Assembly (NCBI GenBank): GCA_938040325.1
Contig: CALHXW010000178.1
Span: forward strand, 1 to 64,000
Direction of reading: 5' to 3'
DNA length: 64,000 nt
Source: an uncultured bacterium
GTDB taxonomy: Bacteria; Myxococcota_A; UBA9042; PHBI01
Positions 18,766 through 27,776 of this stretch are shown here, in pieces. A program made the position numbers and the translations under genes. The notes beneath the pieces are model-generated. The model did no database searches. It saw only the letters and a list, made by a program, of their open reading frames with translations, and had not been told where the DNA came from. Positions within the stretch are counted from its first letter, which is position 1; each line of letters starts with the position of its first letter.

Positions 18766-19607
18766 TCCCTGTCGACCATGTCGCTCAGATCGCCAGCTCG
18801 CTTGGCGCTGGCCAGAGCGCCGTCTACCGGATCGTCGACCTGCGCTGGCGCCTTGGACCCACGTTCACGCTGTCGGTGCCGCAGCTCAGCTTGCCACGCG
18901 GCAAGACGACTGCGCTGCTCGGTCGCTCTGCCAGCGGTAAGTCCACCCTGCTCTCGCTGCTCGGCCGTGTCGAAGGCAGCTACTTCGAGCGTGCCGACAA
19001 CCTCTCGGGTGAGATCTGGCTCGAACGCGCCGGACGCAACGCCATTGAGCTGCTGAGTCAGACCGAGCGCCAGCTCCTCACGGCCCGCCTGCGCGGCCCT
19101 GGCATCGGGTTCGTGTTCCAACGCGAAGGTCTGTTCCCTGGCCGCTCCACCGTCGGCAACATCAGCTGGCCGCTGCAGGCCTGCAAGGTCGCAAGCGGAC
19201 AGGAGGCCGATGCCCTCGCTCGGCGCCACCTCGAGCGCGTCGGGCTCAACCCCGACAAGGACGTCTCGACCCTCTCCGGAGGAGAACGCAAGCGCCTGGC
19301 GCTCGCCCGCGCTCTCGCCTTTGAACCTGAGGTGTTGCTGCTGGACGAACCGCTGACCGGGCTCGACCCCGAGGCCCTCGGCGGACTGCTCGATCTGCTG
19401 GCGAGCGTCGCGGAAGACGACGCACGCACGATCGTCATTGTGACCCACCAAGAGCAGGACGTGCGGCGCCTTGCCGACCACGTGGTCTTCATGGACGCTG
19501 GGCAGGTCGCTGCTGCGGGGACCCGTGAGGCGATGGACCAGGTGCTGACCGATTTTTTTGCGGGCGACGTGCCCGTTTCACAGCTTGTTTCGCAGGAGCT
19601 GACATGA
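18762..19607 (+). CDS. ABC transporter ATP-binding protein (MlaF role)
   Basis: GRSASGKSTLLSLL, LSGGERKRLALARAL, VLLLDEPLTGLD; ATGA overlap with the permease. The longer ORF from 18429 is an extension. Confidence 0.88.
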   Translation: MIPVDHVAQIASSLGAGQSAVYRIVDLRWRLGPTFTLSVPQLSLPRGKTTALLGRSASGKSTLLSLLGRVEGSYFERADNLSGEIWLERAGRNAIELLSQTERQLLTARLRGPGIGFVFQREGLFPGRSTVGNISWPLQACKVASGQEADALARRHLERVGLNPDKDVSTLSGGERKRLALARALAFEPEVLLLDEPLTGLDPEALGGLLDLLASVAEDDARTIVIVTHQEQDVRRLADHVVFMDAGQVAAAGTREAMDQVLTDFFAGDVPVSQLVSQELT

Positions 19608-20203
19608 GCGACCGGGTCGGCGGGCGAAGCCGCGCTAACTTTTGGATCGGGCTCGTCTTCGGCGGCATCGTGGCCGCGGCGTTGCTCTTTAGCGTCTACT
19701 ACGTGCCCCGCAAGGGCATCACGTTCGGCAACGAAGCGATCTCGTTTACGGTGGTCTTAGAGCAGGCCCACGGCCTCCACGCTGGCAGCCCGGTCTACGT
19801 CAGCGGTATCGAAGCCGGCGAGGTGAGTGCGGTCGAGATTCGGGCGCTCGATCGCATCGGCTACCGAGTCCTCGCGACCGTCGAGGTGTTCGATGGCGAG
19901 CGCTTTGGCCCGATGCTCAAGACGGACTCTACCTACCAGGTCGCTAGCAGCGGACTCCTCGGCGAGGTCACGCTGGCCATCGCGCCGGGCGGCAGCGGTC
20001 TTGCGGTCGCCAACCAGCTGGTCAACGGCGTCGCGCCGACCGACTTCGGCCGGATCGTTGACGATCTCGGCTACATCGCCAAGCGGCTGGCCGACTTCAT
20101 GGATGCCCGCGAGCCTGGCGATCCCAACGTCCGCCGAGCGCTCGTCGACCTACAGACGACCATTCGCAACCTCCGCGACTTCAGCGGCAACCTCCCAAGG
20201 TAG
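19604..20203 (+). CDS. MlaD/MCE-domain protein
   Basis: N-terminal TM, then VVLEQAHGLHAGSPVYVSGIEAGEVSAVEI; ATGA overlap with the ATPase gene. Confidence 0.88.
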   Translation: MSDRVGGRSRANFWIGLVFGGIVAAALLFSVYYVPRKGITFGNEAISFTVVLEQAHGLHAGSPVYVSGIEAGEVSAVEIRALDRIGYRVLATVEVFDGERFGPMLKTDSTYQVASSGLLGEVTLAIAPGGSGLAVANQLVNGVAPTDFGRIVDDLGYIAKRLADFMDAREPGDPNVRRALVDLQTTIRNLRDFSGNLPR

Positions 20204-20219
20204 GCGCTGGACCGCGGAC

Positions 20220-20945
20220 TCAGTGGTCGATCGACGCCTTGCGACGCCAGGACGATGCATGCCGCCGAGAGCGTGGTCGCTCGCGGCGGACATCCACCTC
20301 TGTGCGCTGCGTCACCAGCGGCCGTGCCCCGCGTATCGTGGTGACCCAACGCTGGTTGCGGCCACCATCCGACGACGCCACCAGCGTCTCGTCGAGCGGC
20401 TCTTTGAGCACGGACTGTGCGGCGTGCAGCAGAGCCGGGCAGTGGCTGCTGAAGCTCGGTCGTGTGTCTCGATAGCGCGTCGCTGTGAGCGCGATCACAA
20501 GCTGCGCTGTGAACGCAACAGGCTCGGCTGAGCGCGGCCACATGTCAGGGTCGTAGGGCTCGGCACACGCTGGGCAGGCTGCGAGTGGCACGTTGCCGAC
20601 TTCACCCTGCGGTCCGACCAACAAGTGACCGGCGGTCGGTGACGCCGTGTCGCAGCGCGGGCACCACGTGATCTCGTCGCCCAGTGCGGTTGCGTAAGGG
20701 TTTGAGAACACCCGAGGGCGACCGTAGAGCGTGATCTGGACCTCCGGCTCAACGAGGCCGGCCGTCATCGCGAAGCGCTGCAGGTCACCCGCCGGCAGCA
20801 ACACGATTGAGCGCACGTCGTTCTTACTGCTCTTCGTTGCAAGACCACGATCGATGAGCGCCGACCGCAGCCGGTGCCCGACCAGACCGGCACGAGCGCG
20901 CTCGCTGTCTGATGGGTAGATGTAGCGAACGTAGCGCGACTTCAT
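20220..20945 (-). CDS. Hypothetical four-Cys zinc-ribbon-like protein (paralog A)
   Basis: MKSRYVRYIYPSD..., CPRCD...CPACAEPYDPDMWP; similar to the ORF at 21016-21726. Confidence 0.7.
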   Translation of the reverse strand: MKSRYVRYIYPSDSERARAGLVGHRLRSALIDRGLATKSSKNDVRSIVLLPAGDLQRFAMTAGLVEPEVQITLYGRPRVFSNPYATALGDEITWCPRCDTASPTAGHLLVGPQGEVGNVPLAACPACAEPYDPDMWPRSAEPVAFTAQLVIALTATRYRDTRPSFSSHCPALLHAAQSVLKEPLDETLVASSDGGRNQRWVTTIRGARPLVTQRTEVDVRRERPRSRRHASSWRRKASIDH

Positions 20946-21015
20946 AGCGACAGGATGTAGCTGGGATACCCTGCCGGTCAACTATCACCGCGTCGATGCG
21001 AGGGGTGCTGCTGCA

Positions 21016-21726
21016 TCAGCGCACAGAGCGCTGGCGCGGTCGCAAGCGCATGGGCGCGCGCGCTGCCTCAAACCCCCGGGTGCGGCGACGGCGCTCGAAC
21101 GCCTCGTCCTCTGGCACCACGGGCGCAAACCCGCGGTCGGTCTTACACCACCGCTGGGATCGCGCAGCGCCCGCGGGCTTCGAGGCCTTCGCCGCGATCA
21201 GCGTCTCGATGACAGGCCCGCCCAAGACAGACTCGACCGCGCTCACAAGGCTTGGGCATCCAACGCTCATCGCATCACCCACGTCGGCGTACGTGGAGGT
21301 CGTCAGCGCGACCACCACGCGGGCTTCGAACTCCACGGCGAGCGCCATCGTCGGCCACAGGTCCGCGTCGTAAGGCTCGCGGCAACCCGAGCAGCGCCGC
21401 GGGCCGGTCGGCGTTCCCATGTCCTTCGCCGCGACGAGGTCGCAGCCTGGGCAAAACTGCTGCCGCTCGCCTTCGTCGACGAACGGATTGCAGAAGGTTC
21501 GCGGCTCACCGAAGACGGCGACGCGCAGTCGCGGGTCGAAGATGCCAGCTCGCTCACAGTAGGCGGCCAGCTTTCCGGCAGGCGCCAGAATCACCGAGCT
21601 GTCGGTGGCGACGAGCTCGGTCGCGAGCCCTTCCTCGCAGAGGCGCCGGACAACCCTAGAGACCAGTGTGCCGCCGCGTGGCCGGTCGGCGTCAACGGGA
21701 TGGAGGTAGCGAGCGTAGCCGTACAT
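21016..21726 (-). CDS. Hypothetical four-Cys zinc-ribbon-like protein (paralog B)
   Basis: MYGYARYLHPVDAD..., CPGCD...CSGCREPYDADLWP; similar to the ORF at 20220-20945. Confidence 0.7.
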   Translation of the reverse strand: MYGYARYLHPVDADRPRGGTLVSRVVRRLCEEGLATELVATDSSVILAPAGKLAAYCERAGIFDPRLRVAVFGEPRTFCNPFVDEGERQQFCPGCDLVAAKDMGTPTGPRRCSGCREPYDADLWPTMALAVEFEARVVVALTTSTYADVGDAMSVGCPSLVSAVESVLGGPVIETLIAAKASKPAGAARSQRWCKTDRGFAPVVPEDEAFERRRRTRGFEAARAPMRLRPRQRSVR

Positions 21727-21920
21727 TCGAGCTCCTGGAAAACGAGGTTGCACAGAGGACCCGCAGCGACACGAAAGTAAACCAAGTCTCTTCACGGTGG
21801 CCTGTCGTCGGCCAGTTGTGCGGTCCTGCAGCCCCGTTTGACCACGCGGTCGCTGGATGTGAACCCGGTAAAACGAACTGCGCAATTGTACCTTTGGAGT
21901 CCGACGTCTAGCATGCGAGT

Positions 21921-24437
21921 ATGAGTGTTGTCACAGACGCCAAAAACGACCGGGGGACGGGCAGAATCGCGCAGCTCGTGTCACGCTTCGTTCCACCGGA
22001 CCTCGACCCGCTGAGGGACCGCCGGGCCCGTGTGAGTGCTGGCTTGGCGCTCTTGTGCACCACAACCGGGCTTGTGCTCGGCGCCACCAGCCTTGTCGCG
22101 AGCTGGACCGAGCTGGCGCTCGTCGCGACGTTTGGGCAGGCCGTGTTTGGAGCGTTCTGGCTGTGGACAATGCGGCGTGGCGGCTCGAACTTTGTACCGT
22201 TCGTCCACACCTTTTCGGTCAGCGCGATCCTGATTGCCGTCGGCATCTCGCTGCGGCACGGCGGGATTGCTCACCCTGTCTCGGTGCTCCTTGTGCTCGT
22301 GCCCATTGCTGCTCTGGTGTTGCTGCCGCGCAGGACCGCCAACATCTACTGCATCATCGCGGTCGCGTGCGCCGTCGGACTCCTGCTGATCCCTCCCCAC
22401 TGGCTGCCGACGCCCGACGTCCACCTTGCGCCAATCGCAGAGCTCAACTGGAACGCGCGCTTCCGCTACGGCATGATGTTGGTGGCCAGCGTGCTCTTCA
22501 CCTACGCCATCGGCGTGGTGTTTGAAGAGGGTCGAGCCCACGCGGAAGACTCGCTCCGGGCGTCAAACCGGTCGCTCCAAGAGGCCAATCAGGCGGCGCT
22601 GTCGGCGTCGGTGACCAAGACGGCGTTCCTCGCCAACATGAGTCACGAGATCCGCACGCCGATGAACGGGGTCGTCGGTATGAGCGAGCTGTTGATGTGC
22701 GAGCCGCTGACAGCGGGTCAGGCCGACATGGTGCGAACCATGCGGGACGCCGGCATTGCCTTGGTGGATGTCATCAACGACGTGCTCGATCTGTCGCGCA
22801 TCGAAGCGGGTCGACTCTCACTCGAGGAATCCAGCTTCGACCTCAACTCGGTGTGTCGCTCCGTGGTCAAGCTGCTTCAAGTCGAGGCGAAGGCCAAAGA
22901 CGTCACCCTGTCGCTCGTCTACCTGCCGGGAACACCGCGTCACGTTGTGGGCGACCCCCTTCGGATGCGTCAGATCGTCCTCAACCTTGTCGGCAATGCC
23001 GTGAAGTTTACTGAGGTCGGGTCCGTCACGCTGACAGTCGGCACGGTCGCTGGGCCCTCGGACGCCGACGAGCAGCGCTTCGAGATGCGCGTGACCGACA
23101 CGGGGATCGGCATCGATGACCAGCACCTCGCACTGCTCTTCGATCCCTTCACGCAGGCGGACGAGAGCACCACCCGGCGCTTTGGTGGATCCGGTCTCGG
23201 ACTCGCCATCACGCATCGCCTCATTGGCCTCATGGGCGGCGAGCTGACCGTCGAGAGCCAGGTCGGCCGCGGCAGCTCGTTCACCGCCTCTCTCACGCTG
23301 GCGAGAGCGGTCACAACCCTCGTTGACGATCAGCCGCTGCCGGCGCCACGCCCCCGGGCTGGCATCCGAGGCCGCGTGCTTGTTGTTGAAGACAACGCGA
23401 TCAACCAGCGTGTCATCACCAAGACCCTCGAGCACTTTCAGGTCCAGGCGGTCATCGCGTCGGACGGCGAGGAAGCGCTCGCAAAGCTCATCCACGAGCC
23501 GATCGACCTGGTGTTGATGGACCTCAACATGCCCGGGATGGACGGGTTCGAGGCCGCCCGTAGGATCCGCGCTGTCGAGCGCTGGCGCTTCCTGCCCATC
23601 GTCGCGCTGACGGCGCGCGTCTTTGAGTCCGACCGCGCACGCTGCCTCGAAGCGGGCATGAACGACTTTCTCGCCAAGCCACTGCGCGTCGAGGTGCTTG
23701 AGGCGGTCATCGACCGCTGGATTGGCGACGCCGCTGAGCCCGTTGCGACACGCACGCCGGCTGTGGTCGAGCCGGTCAAGCCGCTTGGGAGCATTCGTTT
23801 GACGGTACCGACGTTCATTGACCGTGAGATCGTCGCGCCGGTGCTGTCGACCTTTGTCGCGCGGCACCCTAACACCCGCGTCGAGGTCACGGTCGACGAC
23901 CGTCACCTGGATCAACAAACGGGCGTCATCGACATCTCCGTGCGGTTCGCGATCGGAAGCGACTATCCATCGTGGAGCCGCGTGATTGGGCACGATCGCG
24001 CGATCTTCGTCGGGACACCGAAGCTCGTCGCGCGCTGCGAGGCAGCGGGGCTCGAGCGCCTTCACGAAGCACCATGGGTTGGCCACGAGGCGTTCATCGG
24101 CTCGACCTACCATGGAGTCAGCTCAGCAGGCGAAGCACAGACCGTGACCCCCACCTACGTGGTCACGACCAACAACGGTCGTACGCTGCTGTCGATGGCC
24201 GTCGCCGGCGTGGGCTTGGCCCACCTGCCAATGCTCGCGGTCAACAACGCCGGCCAAGGCGCGTCCCTCCGAACGGTCTTTCCAGGCGTCTTCGATCACG
24301 CCGTCGAGGTTGTCGCGCTGTTCCCGAAGCACCACCAAGCGACACCCGAGGTCCAGTACCTCATCGACCTACTGGCCGCGCAGGTGACCGTGAAGACCGC
24401 TGAGCTCCGAGTGTCAGCCCAGCAGACCCGCCACTGA
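21921..24437 (+). CDS. Hybrid sensor histidine kinase with receiver and C-terminal LysR substrate-binding-like domain
   Basis: TM N-terminus; FLANMSHEIRTPMNGVVGMSELL (HisKA); TGIGIDDQHLALLFDPF and GGSGLGLAI (HATPase); VLVVEDNAINQR and LVLMDLNMPGMDG (REC); IRLTVPTFIDREIVAPVLSTFVARHPNTRVEV...TNNGRTLLSMAVAGVGLAHLP (LysR-substrate-like). Confidence 0.88.
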   Translation: MSVVTDAKNDRGTGRIAQLVSRFVPPDLDPLRDRRARVSAGLALLCTTTGLVLGATSLVASWTELALVATFGQAVFGAFWLWTMRRGGSNFVPFVHTFSVSAILIAVGISLRHGGIAHPVSVLLVLVPIAALVLLPRRTANIYCIIAVACAVGLLLIPPHWLPTPDVHLAPIAELNWNARFRYGMMLVASVLFTYAIGVVFEEGRAHAEDSLRASNRSLQEANQAALSASVTKTAFLANMSHEIRTPMNGVVGMSELLMCEPLTAGQADMVRTMRDAGIALVDVINDVLDLSRIEAGRLSLEESSFDLNSVCRSVVKLLQVEAKAKDVTLSLVYLPGTPRHVVGDPLRMRQIVLNLVGNAVKFTEVGSVTLTVGTVAGPSDADEQRFEMRVTDTGIGIDDQHLALLFDPFTQADESTTRRFGGSGLGLAITHRLIGLMGGELTVESQVGRGSSFTASLTLARAVTTLVDDQPLPAPRPRAGIRGRVLVVEDNAINQRVITKTLEHFQVQAVIASDGEEALAKLIHEPIDLVLMDLNMPGMDGFEAARRIRAVERWRFLPIVALTARVFESDRARCLEAGMNDFLAKPLRVEVLEAVIDRWIGDAAEPVATRTPAVVEPVKPLGSIRLTVPTFIDREIVAPVLSTFVARHPNTRVEVTVDDRHLDQQTGVIDISVRFAIGSDYPSWSRVIGHDRAIFVGTPKLVARCEAAGLERLHEAPWVGHEAFIGSTYHGVSSAGEAQTVTPTYVVTTNNGRTLLSMAVAGVGLAHLPMLAVNNAGQGASLRTVFPGVFDHAVEVVALFPKHHQATPEVQYLIDLLAAQVTVKTAELRVSAQQTRH

Positions 24438-24487
24438 GAGCACGCGTCTTCTGCGCTGAACGTCTGGGCAAGCCCCTTGACGAGCGC

Positions 24488-24835
24488 TCAGCGCTTGCCC
24501 GAGATCATTCCGTTGTCGAAGTTGCGGCGCAAGATGGTTGTCACCCGCTTGACTGACCACGGCGTTCCACGGCAGTCGAGCTCGTCAGTAGCAAGCTTCT
24601 CAGCGATCTTCTTGAGGCTGAGCCTCTTTTCCGAGAGCTCGCGAATCTGGGCGATGACCTCAAGCTCCGCCTCGACAGGCACGAGCTTGGCCTCGTCGCC
24701 CTCGCCTTCGCGCGCGTAGCCGTAGGGCGGGTCCAGAGGTGTTTCGGTAGCGCTGCCGCCACCCTGGTTTGCGCGCGCTGCGGCCTTCTTTGCCGCGCGG
24801 GCGGCGAGGGACTTCTTGCGTTTGCTGCTAGCCAC
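24488..24835 (-). CDS. Small protein resembling a serine-recombinase 'Recombinase' domain fragment
   Basis: PPYGYAREGEGDEAKLVPVEAELEVIAQIRELSEKRLSLKKIAEKLATDELDCRGTPWSVKRVTTILRR. Confidence 0.6.
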   Translation of the reverse strand: MASSKRKKSLAARAAKKAAARANQGGGSATETPLDPPYGYAREGEGDEAKLVPVEAELEVIAQIRELSEKRLSLKKIAEKLATDELDCRGTPWSVKRVTTILRRNFDNGMISGKR

Positions 24836-25158
24836 GGTGTGCCTCCAAGGTTAGGTCGGTCCTGCGTGTAGCAGCCGCTTGGCCGGTCCGGCAACGCTAT
24901 TCACTCACGTGCGACGCGTCTTCACGCCGTAGAGCACCGCCAGAGCACCGATCAGGTTCATCGCATCCGAATTGGTGCGGACGTGCGTTGGCCACCAAGG
25001 CGCGACGAGGGAGTTTATCGGGATAAGTGACCGAGGAACAACGACGGTGGCTGACGTAAGTCCGCAGCAAGGCGGTGCTGCTAGCAGCGCGGCGAGCAAC
25101 GTTGCTGCTCGGTGTCCCGCTACTGCTCACTTAGTTGTCGATGTGTAGAGAAACGCAT

Positions 25159-25260
25159 CAACCGTTGCGGTGACCCGCCACCCGAATACCCCACGACGCA
25201 ACGACCTGCAGAGCGCACCTAGACTGGCACGGTGCTTGCTAGCTCTAGTCGCAACGGTTG
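25159..25260. repeat. Inverted repeat arms CAACCGTTGC (25159-25168) and GCAACGGTTG (25251-25260)
   Basis: The 10-bp arms are exact reverse complements and flank the sigma-54 promoter. Confidence 0.6.
25224..25240 (+). promoter_or_regulatory. Sigma-54 (-24/-12) promoter
   Basis: CTGGCACGGTGCTTGCT fits YTGGCACGRNNNTTGCW exactly, with GG-N10-GC spacing. Confidence 0.72.
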
Positions 25261-25534
25261 GCACGATCCGGAGCAATTGCCGAGGGTCTCCCGCGCCATC
25301 GCCGGTCGCCTTGTGCGACCCCAGCGTTTCGATTCCCGTTCATCGGTCGACACGCTGACGCCGGCCGTGAGGCGGTTCCCTGCTGTCTCACGGCCTCACT
25401 TCCCCCTCCTCTCCAACGGCGCTCTGCGTTGCGCAATGCAGCGTGCCGCCCGGAGCAGCTACGCTCGGTTTTGAGTGGCCGCTGCGCATGCTTCGTGCGA
25501 GATAGGTCGAGGACCATCAATGAGGGTCTCGGCG

Positions 25535-26401
25535 ATGAAGAAAAAAGAGAAGGTTGTCCGGCCACTCGGCAAGCGTGGACGTCTGGTTCGCGAGGACGGA
25601 GGGCCGCCCGAGGAAGTGCCCAAGGGATGGGAGCTGCTAGCGCCAGGGGACGCCGCGCTCACGCGACGCGTAAAAGCAGCGGGTGACTACTGGGCCGTCA
25701 AGGTCCGAAAGGGCGGGCGCGAGCTATCACGCGGCATCTGGGCGCCCAGCAAGCACATCGCGACGGCACGACGAGGCGTCGAGGCGATGCGTGCCGACCC
25801 GTCGTATGAAAAGAAGCTCGCTGCTGGCCGGGCGCGACGGGCCAAAGACCAGCAAGCCTACGTGCGTGAATTTACCCGCCACGTTCGACACTTTCTGAGC
25901 TTCCACGCGCGCCACAGTGACCTTGAGGCACGGATGGCCACCGCGATTGCCACCCATGCAACACCTGTGGGAAGCGGCACCGTCGCGCGGACGTCGCGCA
26001 TCCCGGTGGCTGAGCGAGCCGAGGCAGCGGTGATCGCTTGGATGAGACACCAAACGACCGCTTATGACCGCATGAGCATCCCGCGGGTGAAGGGCCAGCG
26101 ACGCCAGGTGCGACGGCGCCTCGCCGCACGCTCGCGTGAGCTCCTGGCGACCTATCGCTCCGATGAGGCCATCGACGGCGAGTGCCCGCTGTCGGCTGCG
26201 CTTCGGTCCGCCGACAAGAGCCCTGCCCAACCAGCGGCCAAGAGCGAAGTCCTGGCAGCAACACCGTCCAAGCGGACCCGCGTAGCGCCCCGCCCGTCTC
26301 GGTCGCCGGCCAAGGCCACAGCGCCGCAGTCTACAGAGGACGTTCTCGCCGAGCGCGAGCGCCGTCAGGCTGCACTCAGGGCGAAGTTTAAGCGGCGATA
26401 G
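25535..26401 (+). CDS. DUF2293-like protein
   Basis: HATPVGSGTVARTSRIPVAERAEAAVIAWMRHQTTAYDRMSIPRVKGQRRQVRRRLAARSRELL. The ORF could extend to 25475. Confidence 0.72.
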   Translation: MKKKEKVVRPLGKRGRLVREDGGPPEEVPKGWELLAPGDAALTRRVKAAGDYWAVKVRKGGRELSRGIWAPSKHIATARRGVEAMRADPSYEKKLAAGRARRAKDQQAYVREFTRHVRHFLSFHARHSDLEARMATAIATHATPVGSGTVARTSRIPVAERAEAAVIAWMRHQTTAYDRMSIPRVKGQRRQVRRRLAARSRELLATYRSDEAIDGECPLSAALRSADKSPAQPAAKSEVLAATPSKRTRVAPRPSRSPAKATAPQSTEDVLAERERRQAALRAKFKRR

Positions 26402-26408
26402 CCCTCGC

Positions 26409-27764
26409 TCAGGACTCCGCCGTGTCGCTAACGCCGTAGCGCTTGAGCTTGTCGTAGAGCGTGCGGACCCCGATACCGAGCTGCTCGGCGGCAAGGCGTC
26501 GGTTTCCGTCAACCGCGGCCAACGTTCGCAAGATGGCGTCGCGCTCCATGTCGGCGAGCGTCCCTGTCGCGCCGACAGGGTCCGCCGTGCCGCGCGCCGG
26601 CGTCGCGCTCCCAAACGACAGATCAGCGGCCGAGATGACCCCATCGGGCCCAGCGAGGATCGCTCCCCGCTCAAGCGCGTTGCGTAGCTCGCGTATGTTC
26701 CCCTCCCATGGCGCCGAGCCAATGAAGCGTGCGGCATCCGGGCTCAGCGATAGCCTCGGCCGCGAGAGATCGCCTGCGACACGGACAAGGAGGTGCTCAG
26801 CGAGCGGGAGCAGATCGTGATGTCGCTCTCTCAGTGCGGGCAGCCGAACGGGAAAGACCGCCAGTCGGTGAAAGAGATCTCCCCGGAACGTGCCCTCAGA
26901 CACCATGGCGTTGAGGTCTCGATTTGTCGCGCCGACCCAGCGCACATCGACCGTGATGGTCTGGTGACCGCCAACGCGCTCGAACGCGCGCTCTTCCAAC
27001 ACCCGCAGGAGCTTTGCTTGCGCGTCCGACGACAGCTCGCCCACCTCGTCGAGAAAGAAGGTGCCGCCGTCGGCAAGCTCAATGCGGCCACGACGCCGCG
27101 TGTGCGCGCCGGTGAACGCCCCCTTCTCATGACCAAAGAGCTCGCTCATCAGGAGTGTCTCGGAGAGCGCCGCACAGTTGATGGCCACAAAGGGCTTGGC
27201 GGCGCGGTCGGACCAGCGGTGCAGCGCACGCGCGGCGACTTCCTTGCCGGTCCCGCTCTCTCCGAGCAGCAAGACTGTCGCCGAGGTAGCGGCGACCTTC
27301 TTCAGTGCGGCGACGACCGGCTTCATGAGCGGGTCGCCATAAGTGAGCGGTGGCGGATCGCCGGCCTGTCGCGTAGCCCGATCCTCGGCCACCAGCAAAC
27401 GCTTGCGCTCGGCTGCACGCTCAATCACGAGCCGTAGCTCATCGAGGCTGCCCACAGGCTTCTGGAGGTAGTCGCTCGCGCCGAGCTTCATGGCATCGAC
27501 AGCCATCTCAACGGTGCCATGAGCGGTCAGCACGACGACCTGCAGCTCAGGCTGCTCGTCACGAATCGCCCGCAGCAGCGACATCCCGTCGAGACCTGGC
27601 ATTGTGATGTCGGTCAGCAGCACGTCGTAGGTCGACCGCCGTAGCTTCACGAGTGCGTCGTCACCACGCGCTGCCGAGTCCACTTGGTGGTCGGCCAGCT
27701 CTAGGGCCTCGACCAGGAACTCGCGAATTCCGACCTCATCTTCTGCGACCAGCACGCGTGCCAT
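26409..27764 (-). CDS. Sigma-54-dependent NtrC-family response regulator
   Basis: Receiver [16 protein letters not shown]+ [15 protein letters not shown] and [11 protein letters not shown]-terminal Fis-type [27 protein letters not shown]. Confidence 0.95.
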   Translation of the reverse strand: MARVLVAEDEVGIREFLVEALELADHQVDSAARGDDALVKLRRSTYDVLLTDITMPGLDGMSLLRAIRDEQPELQVVVLTAHGTVEMAVDAMKLGASDYLQKPVGSLDELRLVIERAAERKRLLVAEDRATRQAGDPPPLTYGDPLMKPVVAALKKVAATSATVLLLGESGTGKEVAARALHRWSDRAAKPFVAINCAALSETLLMSELFGHEKGAFTGAHTRRRGRIELADGGTFFLDEVGELSSDAQAKLLRVLEERAFERVGGHQTITVDVRWVGATNRDLNAMVSEGTFRGDLFHRLAVFPVRLPALRERHHDLLPLAEHLLVRVAGDLSRPRLSLSPDAARFIGSAPWEGNIRELRNALERGAILAGPDGVISAADLSFGSATPARGTADPVGATGTLADMERDAILRTLAAVDGNRRLAAEQLGIGVRTLYDKLKRYGVSDTAES

Positions 27765-27776
27765 GATGTTGTCTCC

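Noticed and set aside
22818-24113. 431-aa minus-strand ORF antisense to the hybrid kinase
   Set aside because: Shadow frame; the plus-strand kinase motifs are unambiguous.
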